A program made the translations under genes and the position numbers. Positions 26,830-36,471 of a stretch of 58,444 nucleotides of DNA are shown piece by piece; the first letter of the stretch is position 1, and each line of letters begins with the position of its first letter. Below the pieces are notes generated by a model. The model was given only the letters and a program-made list of their open reading frames with translations. It searched no databases and was not told the DNA's origin. Location: contig JAUILI010000008.1 in assembly GCA_030433075.1 (NCBI GenBank), positions 1-58,444 on the forward strand, read 5' to 3'. The DNA is from Gammaproteobacteria bacterium. Lineage in GTDB: Bacteria > Pseudomonadota > Gammaproteobacteria > Pseudomonadales > Azotimanducaceae.

Positions 26830-27963
26830 TTATGACGACAGCCGGGGCAGCAAGCGTTCCCCCAGGGCCTCGTAGACGTCTCGCAAGCGCGGCAGATCCT
26901 CGGCGAGGACCCGCTCGTCGATTTTATGGATCGTCGCATTCACCGGGCCTAGCTCCACCACCTCCATGCCCCGGGGGGCAAGGAATCGGCCGTCGGAGGT
27001 GCCGCCGCCGGTGGACCGCTCGGGCGTGTAGCCCACAACCTGCGCGAGGGCCTGCTCCGTGGCCTCGATTAAGGGGCCGCCATCGGTAAAGAAGGGCGGG
27101 CCCGAGAGGGCCCAGGTCAGCGTGTAGTCGCAATTCGCTTCCGTCAGGCAGGCCTCGACCCGGGCTTGGAGCCCCTCGGGGGTTTGTCCGGGGTTGAAGC
27201 GGAAATTCACCTCGGCGGTCAGGGTGCCGGGGATCACGTTAGTGGCGCCCGTCCCCGCGTTCATATTGGAGATCTGAAAGGTCGTGGGGGGGAAGGGGCC
27301 GTAGCCGTCATCCCAGCGCTGCGCCGCCACCGCTGCAAGGGGTGCAAGGGCTTCGTGAATCGGATTTCGGGCCTTTTCCGGATAGGCCACGTGGCCCTGC
27401 ACGCCCCGCACCTGAAGGTGGCCACCGAGGGAACCGCGGCGGCCCACGCGAATCACGTCTCCGAGCTTTTCTGCGCTGGACGGCTCGCCCACCACCACCC
27501 ACTGAGGGAGCTCGCCCCGGGCTTCGAGCACATCGGCCACGTGCCGGGTGCCGAACTGGGCCGGTCCTTCCTCATCGCTGGTGAGAAGAAAGGCCAGCCG
27601 GCCTGAGCGAGGATGCTGGCAGAGGCGTTCGGCGGCGCAGACCATGGCCGCCAGGCTGCCCTTCATGTCCGCTGCTCCCCGGCCCCAGAGCCACTCCCCG
27701 TCAAAGTGGCCTTCGAAGGGCGGATGGGTCCAGGCCGCCTCCGGCCCCGGCGGCACCACGTCGGTGTGGCCCGCAAAGGCCAGGGTTGGGCCGTCCGTGC
27801 CCCAGATTGCCCAGAGATTGGAAACCCCCCCTTCGTCCATGCGTTCGCAGTGAAAGCCCAGCGCCTCGAGGCGCTCGGCGATCAGGGTGAGGCACCCCGC
27901 GTCCTCCGGCGTCACGGAGGGGCGGCGGATGAGCGCCTGGGTGAGGGCGAGGGTGGGTTCCAT
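26830..27963 (-). CDS. dapE: Succinyl-diaminopimelate desuccinylase DapE
   Basis: Zinc M20-family hydrolase (377 aa) that releases LL-diaminopimelate in lysine and peptidoglycan-precursor synthesis. Metal ligands are visible in FAGHTDVVPPG (His), GRGAADMKGSLAAM (Asp) and TSDEEGPAQFG (Glu-Glu), with the C-terminal GGTSDGRFLA region. It starts 3 bp after the dapD stop. The succinyl branch is also supported by dapD next door. Confidence 0.96.
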   Translation of the reverse strand: MEPTLALTQALIRRPSVTPEDAGCLTLIAERLEALGFHCERMDEGGVSNLWAIWGTDGPTLAFAGHTDVVPPGPEAAWTHPPFEGHFDGEWLWGRGAADMKGSLAAMVCAAERLCQHPRSGRLAFLLTSDEEGPAQFGTRHVADVLEARGELPQWVVVGEPSSAEKLGDVIRVGRRGSLGGHLQVRGVQGHVAYPEKARNPIHEALAPLAAVAAQRWDDGYGPFPPTTFQISNMNAGTGATNVIPGTLTAEVNFRFNPGQTPEGLQARVEACLTEANCDYTLTWALSGPPFFTDGGPLIEATEQALAQVVGYTPERSTGGGTSDGRFLAPRGMEVVELGPVNATIHKIDERVLAEDLPRLRDVYEALGERLLPRLSS

Positions 27964-27966
27964 GGC

Positions 27967-28986
27967 CTAGGCGCCCTGATGCAGCATGGGGTTTAGGGCG
28001 ATGGCCTGGCGATTGCTCCGGCATTCCACCGCGCCGGTTTCGCTATGGCGAATAAAGAGCATGTCGCTGCCGCCGGCAAGCTCTCGCGCTTTGCAGACCC
28101 GAACCACGGTGCCCGCCTCGTCGCGCAGGGTCACCCGGGTGCCGGGGGTGATGTAGAGGCCGGCCTCAATGGTGCAGCGATCCCCCAGGGGAATGCCCGT
28201 GCCTGCGTTGGCGCTAATCAGGCACGACTCTCCAAGGGAAATGCGGGTGGTTCCGCCCCCGGACAGGGTGCCCGCGGTGCTGGCGGAGCCGCCGAGGTCC
28301 GAGCCCTTGCCGACCACCACGCCCTGGGAGATCCGTCCTTCGATCATGCCACTGGCCAGGGTGCCAGCGTTGAAGTTGATGAAGCCCTCATGCATGACCG
28401 TGGTGCCTTCCCCGAGGTAGGCGCCCAGGCGGATGCGGCTGCCATCGCCAATGCGCACCCCCGAGGGCACGACGAAGTCGGTCATGGTGGGGAATTTGTC
28501 CACGGCAAAGACCTTCAGGGTGCGGCCCAAAAGCCGCGCGTTGAGTTGCCGTTCTTCCAGCTCCTCCAGGGCGAGGGCCCCTTCGCTGGTCCAGGCCACG
28601 GTGGGCAGGGCGGCGAAGATGCCGTCGAGGTTCAGGCTGTTGGGCAGGCACAGGCGGTGGCTGAGGAGGTGAAGCTTGAGGTAGGCCTCGGCGGTTTCCG
28701 CGATGGGGCCGTCTTCCCCAAGGCAGGTGAGTAGCACCGGGCCCTGGGCCTTCAGCAGCGAGGCGGCGAGGGTCGCCTGGGCCGTTTCGCCGGCCTCGAG
28801 CCAGCCCCGGCGCAGGCGCTCGAGATCTAGCGGCGATAGCCGGTGCACCCCGGCGCGGTTCACCTTGGCCGCTCCCAGGCCAGCCAGGAGCCCGGCGCTC
28901 GGCGCCAGGATCGGCTGGGGGTAATACACCGCCAGGGGGGTTCCCTGGGCGTCCTGTTGAGCAAGACCAAGGGCTACGGCAAACAT
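27967..28986 (-). CDS. dapD: Tetrahydrodipicolinate N-succinyltransferase DapD (long type)
   Basis: Succinyl-CoA-dependent step of lysine/diaminopimelate synthesis; 339 aa. It is the long Pseudomonas/actinobacterial-type DapD rather than the 274-aa E. coli type. The left-handed beta-helix hexapeptides (VRIGDGSRIRLGAYLGEGTT, GMIEGRISQGVVVGKGSDLG) and the substrate-binding GGSASTAGTLSGGG stretch are clear. It lies 8 bp after glnD. dapC, often found here, is absent; ArgD commonly supplies that aminotransferase step. Confidence 0.95.
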   Translation of the reverse strand: MFAVALGLAQQDAQGTPLAVYYPQPILAPSAGLLAGLGAAKVNRAGVHRLSPLDLERLRRGWLEAGETAQATLAASLLKAQGPVLLTCLGEDGPIAETAEAYLKLHLLSHRLCLPNSLNLDGIFAALPTVAWTSEGALALEELEERQLNARLLGRTLKVFAVDKFPTMTDFVVPSGVRIGDGSRIRLGAYLGEGTTVMHEGFINFNAGTLASGMIEGRISQGVVVGKGSDLGGSASTAGTLSGGGTTRISLGESCLISANAGTGIPLGDRCTIEAGLYITPGTRVTLRDEAGTVVRVCKARELAGGSDMLFIRHSETGAVECRSNRQAIALNPMLHQGA

Positions 28987-28994
28987 GGTGACTC

Positions 28995-31658
28995 CTAGCG
29001 GTGGGGGGGACGTTGCCCCGGCGATTGGTCGAAGGCCTCATCCAAGCGTTGGCGGATGGTGTCCTGAAGCCGGGCCAGGGTAGCGGGATCGGTAATGGGC
29101 TCCCGATCTTCCCCGGTAATGTAAAACACGTCGTCGATGCGCTCGCCGAGGGTGGCAATCTTCGCGCCCTGGAGGGAGATTCCCTCCTCCAGAAAAATGA
29201 GGCCAAGGCGGGCCAGCAGCCCGGGGCGATCATTCGCCACCACCCGCAAATCTGTCACGGGGGTGCGCGGATCGTTCTCCACGAACACCTCCGTAGGGGT
29301 CTGGAAGGCCCGGAGCGCGCGGGGGATGCGCCGGCGAACCACGTCGGGGAAGGCGTTGGGCTCTGCGAGCACTTCCCGAAGGGTGGCTTCCAGATGGCGC
29401 TGGGCGCCCTCGTCCGTCAGGGGCGTGCCGGCGTCTGTCAGCACCATGAAGCTGTTGAAGCATTCCTCGCTGCCCGTGGTATGCACCCGGGCTTCATGGA
29501 CCGAGAGATCCTGCTGATCGAGGATGGCCGCCGTGGCGGCAAACAGGTTCGCCTGATCGTGGGCGAAGATGAACACCTGGGTCGCGCCTTCATGGGCCCC
29601 GCCGGCCTGGGTGTAGGTGCGCACCCGCACCAGGGGGCCGTCGGCTTCGAGGTTATGGCTCAGCGCCGCCTCGAGCTGCCACACAATGTCCTCGACCTCG
29701 AGGCGCAGAAAATAGTCCTCGTCCGTTTCATTGAAGAAGGCCGCCACGGCCTCCGCCTCGATGCCCCGAGCTGCCAGGGCGTCGAGGGCGGCCTGCCGGG
29801 TGCTGGCGATCCAATCTTCCCGGTCCGGGATAGCCGTGCCATGGGCCGACAGCAGCTGGCGGGTTTCCTCGAAGAGCTGGCGCATGAGGGTGGCGCGCCA
29901 GCTGTTCCAGAGGGACGGGTTGGTCGCGTTAATGTCCGCCACCGTGAGGGCGTAGAGGTAGCGGAGGCGCTCCTCCGTTTTGACCTCTTCGGCGAAGGCG
30001 GCGAGCACCTCGGGGTCGCTGATGTCCTTGCGCTGAGCCACGTCGGACATAAGGAGGTGCTGGCGCACGAGCCAGCTGACCAGTTCCCGGTCCGCGGGTT
30101 CGAGGCCGTGGCGCTGAGCGAAGGCCTCTACGTCTTCGGCGCCGAGGGTGGAGTGGTCGCCACCGCGTCCCTTCGCAATATCGTGGTAGAGCCCAGCGAT
30201 GTAGAGAAGCTCGGGCTTGGGAATTTGGCGCATGCACTCGTGGGCCACGGGGTAGCGGTCCTGGGCGCTCTCGTAGAGAAAGCGCCGGAGGTTCCGCAGG
30301 AGCAGCATGGTGTGCGCATCCACCGTATAGATGTGGAAGAGATCATGCTGCATCTGCCCGATGATGCGGCCGAACTCAGGCAGGTAGCGACCGAGCACGC
30401 CGTAGCGCCGCATGCGCGTGAGCTGGGAAACCAGTCGGTGGGGGCTTCGCAGCAGGGCGAGGAAGCAGGCGCTGTTCTCCGGGTTTGCCCGGAAGGCATC
30501 GTCGATGAGGTCCAGGTTCTGGCGAATCATGCGGATCGTTGAGGCCCGGACCCGATCGATGTCCTCCCGGTTAGCGAGGATGACAAAGAGCTCGAGAAGG
30601 GCTCGGGGGCGCGCTTTGAAGACGTCCTCGCGGCGCGCGGCCAGCGTATGGCCCTGCACCTCGAAGTCCTCGTTGATGATTTCCCGAGGCTCAGCCAGGG
30701 CTGGGGAAACGATGGCTTCATCGAAGTGCTGAAGGATGAGGTCGTTCAGTTCCCGGAGCGCAAGCACGTGGACGTAGTAGTCGTGCATGAAACGCTCAAC
30801 GGCGAGCTGGCCGCCGCTGTCTTCGTAGCCAAAAAGGGTCGCGAGCTGCCGCTGGTAGTCGAAGCGGAGCTGCTCCTCGGCGCGCTTGGCCAGCATGTGC
30901 AGACCCCAGCGCACCTTCCAGAGGAAGTCCCGGCCCTGAAGCAGCGCCAGGAGCTCGCCGGCGGTGAGGAAGCCGAGGCTAATTAAGTGTTCAAAATCGT
31001 TGGTGCCGTAGTGGTGCCGGGCCACCCAGCCGAGCATCTGGATATCCCGAAGGCCCCCGGGGCCATTTTTGACGTTGGGCTCGAGGTTGTACTCCGTGTT
31101 GTCGTAGCGCCGATGGCGTTCGTTCTGCTCTTGAAGCTTGGCATCGAAAAACGTGGAGTCGGGCCAAAGCTTCGCTTGGCTAAGCCGTTCCCCAAGCTGG
31201 AGGCGCAGGCGCTGGGCGCCCACGAGGGTGCGCGTTTCCAAGAGGTTGGTCATGACGGAGACGTCTTGCCGGGCCTCTTCCACGCATTCGCTTAAGGTGC
31301 GGACGCTGTGCCCAATGGTCGTTCCCAGATCCCAGAGGCTGTGGAGAAAGGCCTCGAGGACACGCTTGAGTTCGGCGTCCGGGGGTTCGGCGAGGAGAAT
31401 CAGGATGTCGATATCGCTGAAGGGATGGAGTTCCCCCCGGCCGTAGCCCCCTACGGCCAGCAGGGCAAGGGGCGGATCGCCCTGATCCCCGGCCCGGGGC
31501 CAGGGGTGGGTGTTGAAGAGCTCCGTGAGGGCCGAGTCAAAGAGGCTCGCCCGGGCCCGAAGGAGGGCGGAGACCTCCGCCCCCTGGCTAAATTGTTGAT
31601 CGAGCTGCGCCTGGCTCTCCTGGAGCCGGCGCCGGGGACTGACCAGGGGGGTGGTCAC
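28995..31658 (-). CDS. glnD: Bifunctional PII uridylyltransferase/uridylyl-removing enzyme GlnD
   Basis: Primary nitrogen sensor that uridylylates and deuridylylates PII; 887 aa. The nucleotidyltransferase motif GGYGRGELHPFSDIDILIL is near residue 70, the HD hydrolase motif YHDIAKGRGGDHS is in the middle, and two C-terminal ACT domains follow (VFIFAHDQANLFAATAAIL and LRVVANDRPGLLARLGLIF). I chose the GTG at 31658, which overlaps the map stop as GTGA; the longer frame to 31727 runs inside map. map-glnD-dapD is a conserved gammaproteobacterial order. Confidence 0.97.
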   Translation of the reverse strand: MTTPLVSPRRRLQESQAQLDQQFSQGAEVSALLRARASLFDSALTELFNTHPWPRAGDQGDPPLALLAVGGYGRGELHPFSDIDILILLAEPPDAELKRVLEAFLHSLWDLGTTIGHSVRTLSECVEEARQDVSVMTNLLETRTLVGAQRLRLQLGERLSQAKLWPDSTFFDAKLQEQNERHRRYDNTEYNLEPNVKNGPGGLRDIQMLGWVARHHYGTNDFEHLISLGFLTAGELLALLQGRDFLWKVRWGLHMLAKRAEEQLRFDYQRQLATLFGYEDSGGQLAVERFMHDYYVHVLALRELNDLILQHFDEAIVSPALAEPREIINEDFEVQGHTLAARREDVFKARPRALLELFVILANREDIDRVRASTIRMIRQNLDLIDDAFRANPENSACFLALLRSPHRLVSQLTRMRRYGVLGRYLPEFGRIIGQMQHDLFHIYTVDAHTMLLLRNLRRFLYESAQDRYPVAHECMRQIPKPELLYIAGLYHDIAKGRGGDHSTLGAEDVEAFAQRHGLEPADRELVSWLVRQHLLMSDVAQRKDISDPEVLAAFAEEVKTEERLRYLYALTVADINATNPSLWNSWRATLMRQLFEETRQLLSAHGTAIPDREDWIASTRQAALDALAARGIEAEAVAAFFNETDEDYFLRLEVEDIVWQLEAALSHNLEADGPLVRVRTYTQAGGAHEGATQVFIFAHDQANLFAATAAILDQQDLSVHEARVHTTGSEECFNSFMVLTDAGTPLTDEGAQRHLEATLREVLAEPNAFPDVVRRRIPRALRAFQTPTEVFVENDPRTPVTDLRVVANDRPGLLARLGLIFLEEGISLQGAKIATLGERIDDVFYITGEDREPITDPATLARLQDTIRQRLDEAFDQSPGQRPPHR

Positions 31659-32446
31659 AGCGTTTCTTCGCTCCGGCGGGTGAGGATCTCGGCGCCGTCG
31701 GCGGTGACCAGGAGCGTGTGCTCCCATTGCGCCGAGGGCTTGTGATCCTTCGTGACCACGGTCCAGCCATCCTTCAGCAGCTTCACCTCCCGGCGCCCGG
31801 CGTTGATCATGGGTTCGATGGTGAAGGTCATGCCTTCCTTCAATACTTCCCCCGTGCCCGGGCGGCCGTAGTGAAGGATTTGCGGCGGCTCATGGAAGCC
31901 CCGGCCAATGCCGTGGCCGCAATATTCGCGAACCACGGAGAAGCGCTGGGCTTCCGCGTGGCGCTGGATGACGTGACCGATGTCCCCCAGGGTGGCCCCG
32001 GGGCGCACGGCTTCGATACCCAGGTAGAGGCACTCCTGGGCCACCCGGCTGAGTCGTTCCCCAAGCACGCTCCCCGTGCCGCCGACGATAAACATCTTCG
32101 ACGTATCCCCGTGCCAGCCATCCTTGATGACGGTGACGTCGATGTTCAATAGATCGCCCCGCTTCAGCGCCTTCCCTTCCGTGGGAATGCCGTGGCACAC
32201 CACATGGTTTACGGAGGTGCAGACGGAGGCCGGGAAGGGCGTTTGCCCCGGAGCCCCGCGGTAGTTGAGGGGGGCGGGAATGCAGCCGAGCTCTTCCACG
32301 ATGAAGCGGTGGCACCGGGCGTTGAGGGCGGCGGTGCTGACCCCGGGAACGACGTAGGGGGTGATCATCTCCAGTACGGAGGCGGCGGCGGCGCCAGCAG
32401 CGCGCATGCCGGCAATCTCCTCCGGCGTCTTAAGCGAGTCGGCCAT
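31655..32446 (-). CDS. map: Methionine aminopeptidase type I
   Basis: Removes the initiator methionine from nascent proteins; 263 aa. Metal ligands are in NIDVTVIKDGWHGDTSKMF (two Asp), EYCGHGIGRGFHEPP (His), TFTIEPMI (Glu) and the final AQWEHTLLV (Glu). The start ATG at 32446 (MADSLKTPEE) is preferred over an upstream extension that enters the rpsB promoter. Divergent from rpsB, as in most Gammaproteobacteria. Confidence 0.97.
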   Translation of the reverse strand: MADSLKTPEEIAGMRAAGAAAASVLEMITPYVVPGVSTAALNARCHRFIVEELGCIPAPLNYRGAPGQTPFPASVCTSVNHVVCHGIPTEGKALKRGDLLNIDVTVIKDGWHGDTSKMFIVGGTGSVLGERLSRVAQECLYLGIEAVRPGATLGDIGHVIQRHAEAQRFSVVREYCGHGIGRGFHEPPQILHYGRPGTGEVLKEGMTFTIEPMINAGRREVKLLKDGWTVVTKDHKPSAQWEHTLLVTADGAEILTRRSEETL

Positions 32447-32473
32447 GATTCGTGCCTTCGAGCGGTGGCGGCT

Positions 32474-32502
32474 TTCGCCGCGCAGGGGGTTTGTGCTATA
32501 AC
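32474..32502 (+). promoter_or_regulatory. rpsB promoter with GC-rich discriminator
   Basis: TATAAC at 32497-32502 is preceded by TGTGC and followed immediately by GCGCGCC, the GC-rich discriminator typical of ribosomal, stringently controlled promoters. At 17-bp spacing the -35 (32474-32479, TTCGCC) is weak. It is the best -10 in the map-rpsB gap and gives a leader of about 165 nt. Confidence 0.65.
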
Positions 32503-32508
32503 GCGCGC

Positions 32509-32673
32509 CGCGGCAGGGCGGCAGCAGCGAAACTCGCCCCAAGCATACCTTGAATCGCCCATCCTTCGCTGCTGGAAGGGGGCAAAAATACGCACACGCT
32601 TCGACACACCTTGCTGGGGTGCCCCTTGGGGTCGGCAGGTGGGGGGCGTGGAGGCCTAACCCGGAGAAAAACC
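32509..32673 (+). ncRNA. Structured rpsB mRNA leader (possible S2 autoregulatory element)
   Basis: The 165-nt leader contains a perfect 10-bp pairing, CAGCAGCGAA (32522-32531) with TTCGCTGCTG (32565-32574), enclosing 33 nt, and further GC-rich pairings near 32610-32645. Gammaproteobacterial rpsB leaders are known to bind S2 and repress rpsB-tsf; whether this one carries the same fold is inference. The Shine-Dalgarno is GGAG just before the GTG at 32674. Confidence 0.45.
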
Positions 32674-33432
32674 GTGACCGACATTAGCATGCGCGATTTG
32701 CTGCAGGCGGGGGTGCATTTTGGGCACCAAACCCGTTACTGGAACCCGAAGATGGCGAACTTCATCTTCGGCGCTCGCAACAAGATCCACATCATCAACC
32801 TCGAAGAGACGCTCCCGCGCTTCCGCAGCGCGCTGGACGAAGTGCGCCGCATGGGCGCGAAAAAGAACAAGCTGCTCTTCGTGGGCACCAAGCGTGCCGC
32901 GGCGAAGATCGTTCGCGAGCAAGCGAGCCGCGTGGGCATGCCCTACGTTGATCAGCGCTGGCTCGGCGGCATGCTGACCAACTACAAAACCATTCGCCAA
33001 TCCATCAAGCGCCTCCGGGACCTTGAGACGGAAGCGAGCGATGGCACCTTCGATAAGCTGACCAAGCGGGAAGCCCTCATGCGCACCCGGGAGATGGAGA
33101 AGCTCGAGCGCTCCATTGGTGGCATCAAGGACATGGGCGGGCTGCCGGATGCGCTCTTCGTGATCGACGTCGAGCACGAGCGCATTGCCATCAGCGAAGC
33201 CAACAAGCTGGGCATCCCGGTTATCGGTATCGTGGATACGAACAGCAACCCCGATGGCGTCGATTACGTCATTCCTGGGAACGACGACGCCATTCGGGCC
33301 ATTCGCCTCTACGTGGCGGCCTTTGCCGATGCGATCTCCGCAGGCAAGCACGCCGCCTCCGGCGATGTGTCTGCCGATGAGTTCGTCGAAGTGGAAGAAG
33401 ACAGCGCTGCAGCGCCGGCCGCCGAGGCCTAA
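32674..33432 (+). CDS. rpsB: 30S ribosomal protein S2
   Basis: Small-subunit ribosomal protein, 252 aa. The N-terminus [51 protein letters not shown] and [20 protein letters not shown] are diagnostic. GTG at 32674 gives V-T-D-I-S before MRDLLQ, the same offset as E. coli MATVSMRD; the ATG at 32689 is less likely. It ends in an acidic Ala-rich tail. First gene of the long plus-strand chain. Confidence 0.98.
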   Translation: MTDISMRDLLQAGVHFGHQTRYWNPKMANFIFGARNKIHIINLEETLPRFRSALDEVRRMGAKKNKLLFVGTKRAAAKIVREQASRVGMPYVDQRWLGGMLTNYKTIRQSIKRLRDLETEASDGTFDKLTKREALMRTREMEKLERSIGGIKDMGGLPDALFVIDVEHERIAISEANKLGIPVIGIVDTNSNPDGVDYVIPGNDDAIRAIRLYVAAFADAISAGKHAASGDVSADEFVEVEEDSAAAPAAEA

Positions 33433-33449
33433 GTCCAGTTCCGTTCAGG

Positions 33450-33468
33450 GGGCGCGCCTGGCGCGCCC
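33450..33468 (+). other. GC hairpin between rpsB and tsf
   Basis: GGGCGCGC (33450-33457) pairs with GCGCGCCC (33461-33468) across a 3-nt loop, with no T-run after it. It could partly limit read-through or mark mRNA processing between the two genes; it is not a full intrinsic terminator. Confidence 0.5.
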
Positions 33469-33497
33469 AAATCAGATCAATTAGCGAGGATAGGCAC

Positions 33498-34361
33498 GTG
33501 GCAATTACTGCAGCCATGGTTAAGGAGCTCCGGGAACGGACCGGGCTCGGCATGATGGATTGTAAAAAAGCGCTGGTGGCATCCGAGGGGGACCTCGAGC
33601 TGGCCATCGAGCAGCTGCGTAAGGACGGTGCGCTGAAGGCCGCCAAGAAAGCCGGCCGCACCACCGCAGAGGGCCTCCTGGGGCTTCGCGTTGCCGACGA
33701 TGGGTCCTCCGCCGTGCTGGCCGAGGTGAACATCGAGACGGACTTCGCGGCCCGGAACGAGCGCTTCATTGCCTGGGTGCAGCGGGTCGCCGATCAGGCC
33801 TTCGAAGCGGGCACGGATGACGTCGCCGCGCTGCTGGAAGCAGGCCTTGAGGGTGAGCGTGAAGCCCTGGTTCAGGAAATTGGTGAGAACATCACCGTAC
33901 GCCGCATTGCCCGGGTCACCGGGGCGCGGGTGGCGGCCTATGTGCATGCGGACAACCGCAAGGGCGCTCTCGTGGCTCTCTCAGCAGGCGACGAAGCCCT
34001 CGGCAAGGATCTCGCCATGCACGCCGTGGCGCTGAACCCGAAGGTCGCCACTCCGGAAGCCCTCGACCCCGCAGATCTCGCCAAGGAGCGGGAAATCTAC
34101 GAGGCACAGGCGGCGGAAAGTGGTAAGCCCGCAGAGATCGTCGCCAAGATGGTCGAAGGCCGGGTCAACAAGTACAAGGCCGAGGTCAGCATGACGGAGC
34201 AGCCCTTCGTGAAGGACGGCAACGTCAAGGTGAAGGACCTCCTGAAGGACGCCGGCGCCACCCTCGAAACGATGATTCGCTTCGAAGTGGGCGAAGGGAT
34301 CGAAAAGGAAGAAACGGACTTCGCGGCCGAAGTGGCGGCGCAGGTTCGCGGCGAGGCCTAG
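33498..34361 (+). CDS. tsf: Elongation factor Ts
   Basis: Nucleotide-exchange factor for EF-Tu, 287 aa. The signature [21 protein letters not shown] is at the N-terminus, followed by [12 protein letters not shown] and [13 protein letters not shown] (the EF-Tu contact region) and a C-terminal [23 protein letters not shown] start at 33498. Cotranscribed with rpsB across 65 bp. Confidence 0.98.
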   Translation: MAITAAMVKELRERTGLGMMDCKKALVASEGDLELAIEQLRKDGALKAAKKAGRTTAEGLLGLRVADDGSSAVLAEVNIETDFAARNERFIAWVQRVADQAFEAGTDDVAALLEAGLEGEREALVQEIGENITVRRIARVTGARVAAYVHADNRKGALVALSAGDEALGKDLAMHAVALNPKVATPEALDPADLAKEREIYEAQAAESGKPAEIVAKMVEGRVNKYKAEVSMTEQPFVKDGNVKVKDLLKDAGATLETMIRFEVGEGIEKEETDFAAEVAAQVRGEA

Positions 34362-34386
34362 CCTCGCCCAGCACAGGGGTCGGGTC

Positions 34387-35124
34387 GTGTCGAAGCCATC
34401 CAGAACGCTGAAGTACCGTCGTATTCTGCTCAAGCTGAGCGGCGAGGCGCTCATGGGGGATCAGAATTTCGGCATTGACCCGAAGGTCCTCGACCGCATG
34501 GCCGTGGAGATCGGCCAGCTCATCGGGGTTGGGGTTCAAGTGGGCCTCGTGGTGGGCGGGGGTAACCTGTTCCGCGGGGCTGCCCTCCACGCGGCGGGCC
34601 TCGATCGGGTGACCGGCGACCACATGGGCATGCTGGCCACGGTCATGAACTGCCTGGCCATGCGTGACGCTCTGGAGCGGGCCAATATTTCCGCCTCCGT
34701 GATGTCCTCCATCCCCATGAGCGGGATCGTGGAGCATTACGATCGGCGCCGGGCCATCCGCTACCTCGATCAGGGCGATGTGGTCCTCTTTGCCGCAGGC
34801 ACGGGGAATCCCTTCTTTACGACCGATTCCGCAGCCTGCCTCCGCGGCATTGAAATTGATGCAGACGTGGTCATGAAGGCCACCAAGGTCGACGGGGTTT
34901 ACACCGCCGATCCCGTCCTCGATCCCTCGGCTGAGCTTCTGCCGACCCTAACCTACGATGAAGTCCTTGAGCGGGACCTTGGCGTCATGGATCTCACGGC
35001 CATTTGCCTATGCCGAGATCACGCCATGCCCCTGCGGGTGTTCAACATGGGTAAGGTGGGCGTGCTGCTCAAGCTCATGCTGGGCGAGGAGGACGGCACC
35101 CTAATCCAAGGAGATGCACGGTGA
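34387..35124 (+). CDS. pyrH: Uridylate kinase
   Basis: Hexameric bacterial UMP kinase making UDP; 245 aa. Amino-acid-kinase-family motifs [42 protein letters not shown] and [13 protein letters not shown] are present. GTG start at 34387; overlaps frr by 4 bp (GTGA). Confidence 0.98.
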   Translation: MSKPSRTLKYRRILLKLSGEALMGDQNFGIDPKVLDRMAVEIGQLIGVGVQVGLVVGGGNLFRGAALHAAGLDRVTGDHMGMLATVMNCLAMRDALERANISASVMSSIPMSGIVEHYDRRRAIRYLDQGDVVLFAAGTGNPFFTTDSAACLRGIEIDADVVMKATKVDGVYTADPVLDPSAELLPTLTYDEVLERDLGVMDLTAICLCRDHAMPLRVFNMGKVGVLLKLMLGEEDGTLIQGDAR

Positions 35125-35678
35125 TCGACGAGATTAAGGACGATACGGAAACGCGCATGGAAAAAAGCGTGGCGGCCCTGGAAACGGCCTTCGCGCGTAT
35201 ACGCACCGGGCGTGCCAGCCCTGCGCTCCTGGACGACATCAAAATCGATTACTACGGAACGCCCACGCCCTTAAATCAGGTGGCCAGCGTGACCGTGGAA
35301 GAATCCCGCGCCCTTTTGATCTCCCCCTGGGAGAAGAAGCTCGTGCCCCAAATTGAACGGGCGATCTTAAAGAGCGATCTGGGCCTCACCCCCAATGCAA
35401 CCGCCGACGTTATCCGCCTGCCCATGCCGCCGCTGACGGAGGAGACGCGGCGCGATTTGGGCAAGCAGGCCCGGGCGGAAGCGGAGCATGCGCGGGTGTC
35501 CGTGCGCAACGTGCGCCGGGATAGCAACAGCCAGATCAAAGAGCTTCTGAAGGAAAAGATGATCAGCGAGGATGACGCTCGCCGCGCCGAGGAAACGATC
35601 CAGAAGATCACCGATCGTTTTATCGCGGAAGTCGACAAGCGCCTCGAAAGTAAGGAAGCTGATCTCCTAGAGATCTAA
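35121..35678 (+). CDS. frr: Ribosome recycling factor
   Basis: Splits post-termination ribosomes together with EF-G; 185 aa, the standard length. [25 protein letters not shown]-type N-terminal half, [14 protein letters not shown], and the C-terminal [19 protein letters not shown] are diagnostic. GTG start, coupled to pyrH. Confidence 0.98.
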   Translation: MIDEIKDDTETRMEKSVAALETAFARIRTGRASPALLDDIKIDYYGTPTPLNQVASVTVEESRALLISPWEKKLVPQIERAILKSDLGLTPNATADVIRLPMPPLTEETRRDLGKQARAEAEHARVSVRNVRRDSNSQIKELLKEKMISEDDARRAEETIQKITDRFIAEVDKRLESKEADLLEI

Positions 35679-35694
35679 GGCACGAGGCCTCCCC

Positions 35695-36426
35695 ATGTCT
35701 GAAGCGACATCGCCGCAGCTCGAGGACGGTGCCCCTCCGCGTCATGTGGCCATCATCATGGATGGCAATCATCGCTGGGCGCAGAAGCGCCACCTCCCAG
35801 GGTCCGCGGGCCACCGTGCCGGGGCCCGGGCCGTGCGTCCCGTGGCGCAGCGGGCCGCGGAGCTTGGGGTAGAGGTTCTCACCCTGTTCGCTTTCTCCAC
35901 GGAAAATTGGTTTCGTCCCCGGCGGGAAGTGTCCCTGCTCATGGCGCTCATGCGCAGGGTTCTGACGGAAGATGTGGATGAGCTCCATCGCGAGCGGGTG
36001 CGGGTGCAGATTATCGGGGACCGGAGCCGTTTCTCCGACGATTTGCAGAAGCTCATGGCCGATGCGGAAGCGCTCACCGCCGACAATACGCGCATGACCC
36101 TTATGATCGCCGCGAACTATGGCGGGCGCTGGGATATCGTGAATGCGGCCCGGGCCCTGGCGGAGGAGGTCGAGGCCGGTCGCCTCCGCGCTCAAGACAT
36201 CGACGAAGCGGCGCTGGACGGCGCCCTTAGCCTGGCCGGCGTGCCGCCCCCCGATCTCTGCATTCGCACGGGCGGCGATCACCGCATTTCCAATTTTCTC
36301 CTTTGGCAATTCGCTTACACGGAGCTGTTCTTCACCGATCGCTTCTGGCCCGATTTCGACGGGGCCGCGCTCGAGGAAGCGCTCGGCGAGTTTTACTGCC
36401 GGCAGCGGCGCTTCGGGCGTCGCTAG
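35695..36426 (+). CDS. uppS: Undecaprenyl diphosphate synthase (UppS)
   Basis: cis-Prenyltransferase that makes the C55 carrier for peptidoglycan and surface polysaccharides; 243 aa. HVAIIMDGNHRWAQKR (catalytic Asp), GHRAGARAVR, LTLFAFSTENWFRP and the C-terminal DLCIRTGGDHRISNFLLWQ box are present. Its precursors come from the pathway of Dxr, IspD and IspF, also encoded here. Confidence 0.97.
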   Translation: MSEATSPQLEDGAPPRHVAIIMDGNHRWAQKRHLPGSAGHRAGARAVRPVAQRAAELGVEVLTLFAFSTENWFRPRREVSLLMALMRRVLTEDVDELHRERVRVQIIGDRSRFSDDLQKLMADAEALTADNTRMTLMIAANYGGRWDIVNAARALAEEVEAGRLRAQDIDEAALDGALSLAGVPPPDLCIRTGGDHRISNFLLWQFAYTELFFTDRFWPDFDGAALEEALGEFYCRQRRFGRR

Positions 36427-36437
36427 CCTATTCAAGG

Positions 36438-36443
36438 TACACT
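36438..36443 (+). promoter_or_regulatory. Candidate -10 box before cdsA
   Basis: GGTACACTG in the 45-bp gap after uppS, 29 bp before the cdsA ATG. The -35 is weak, so it may be a secondary promoter within the operon. The same core occurs before skp and lepA. Confidence 0.3.
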
Positions 36444-36471
36444 GGGCCCAACGCTGGGGAGAGGGCGGGCC

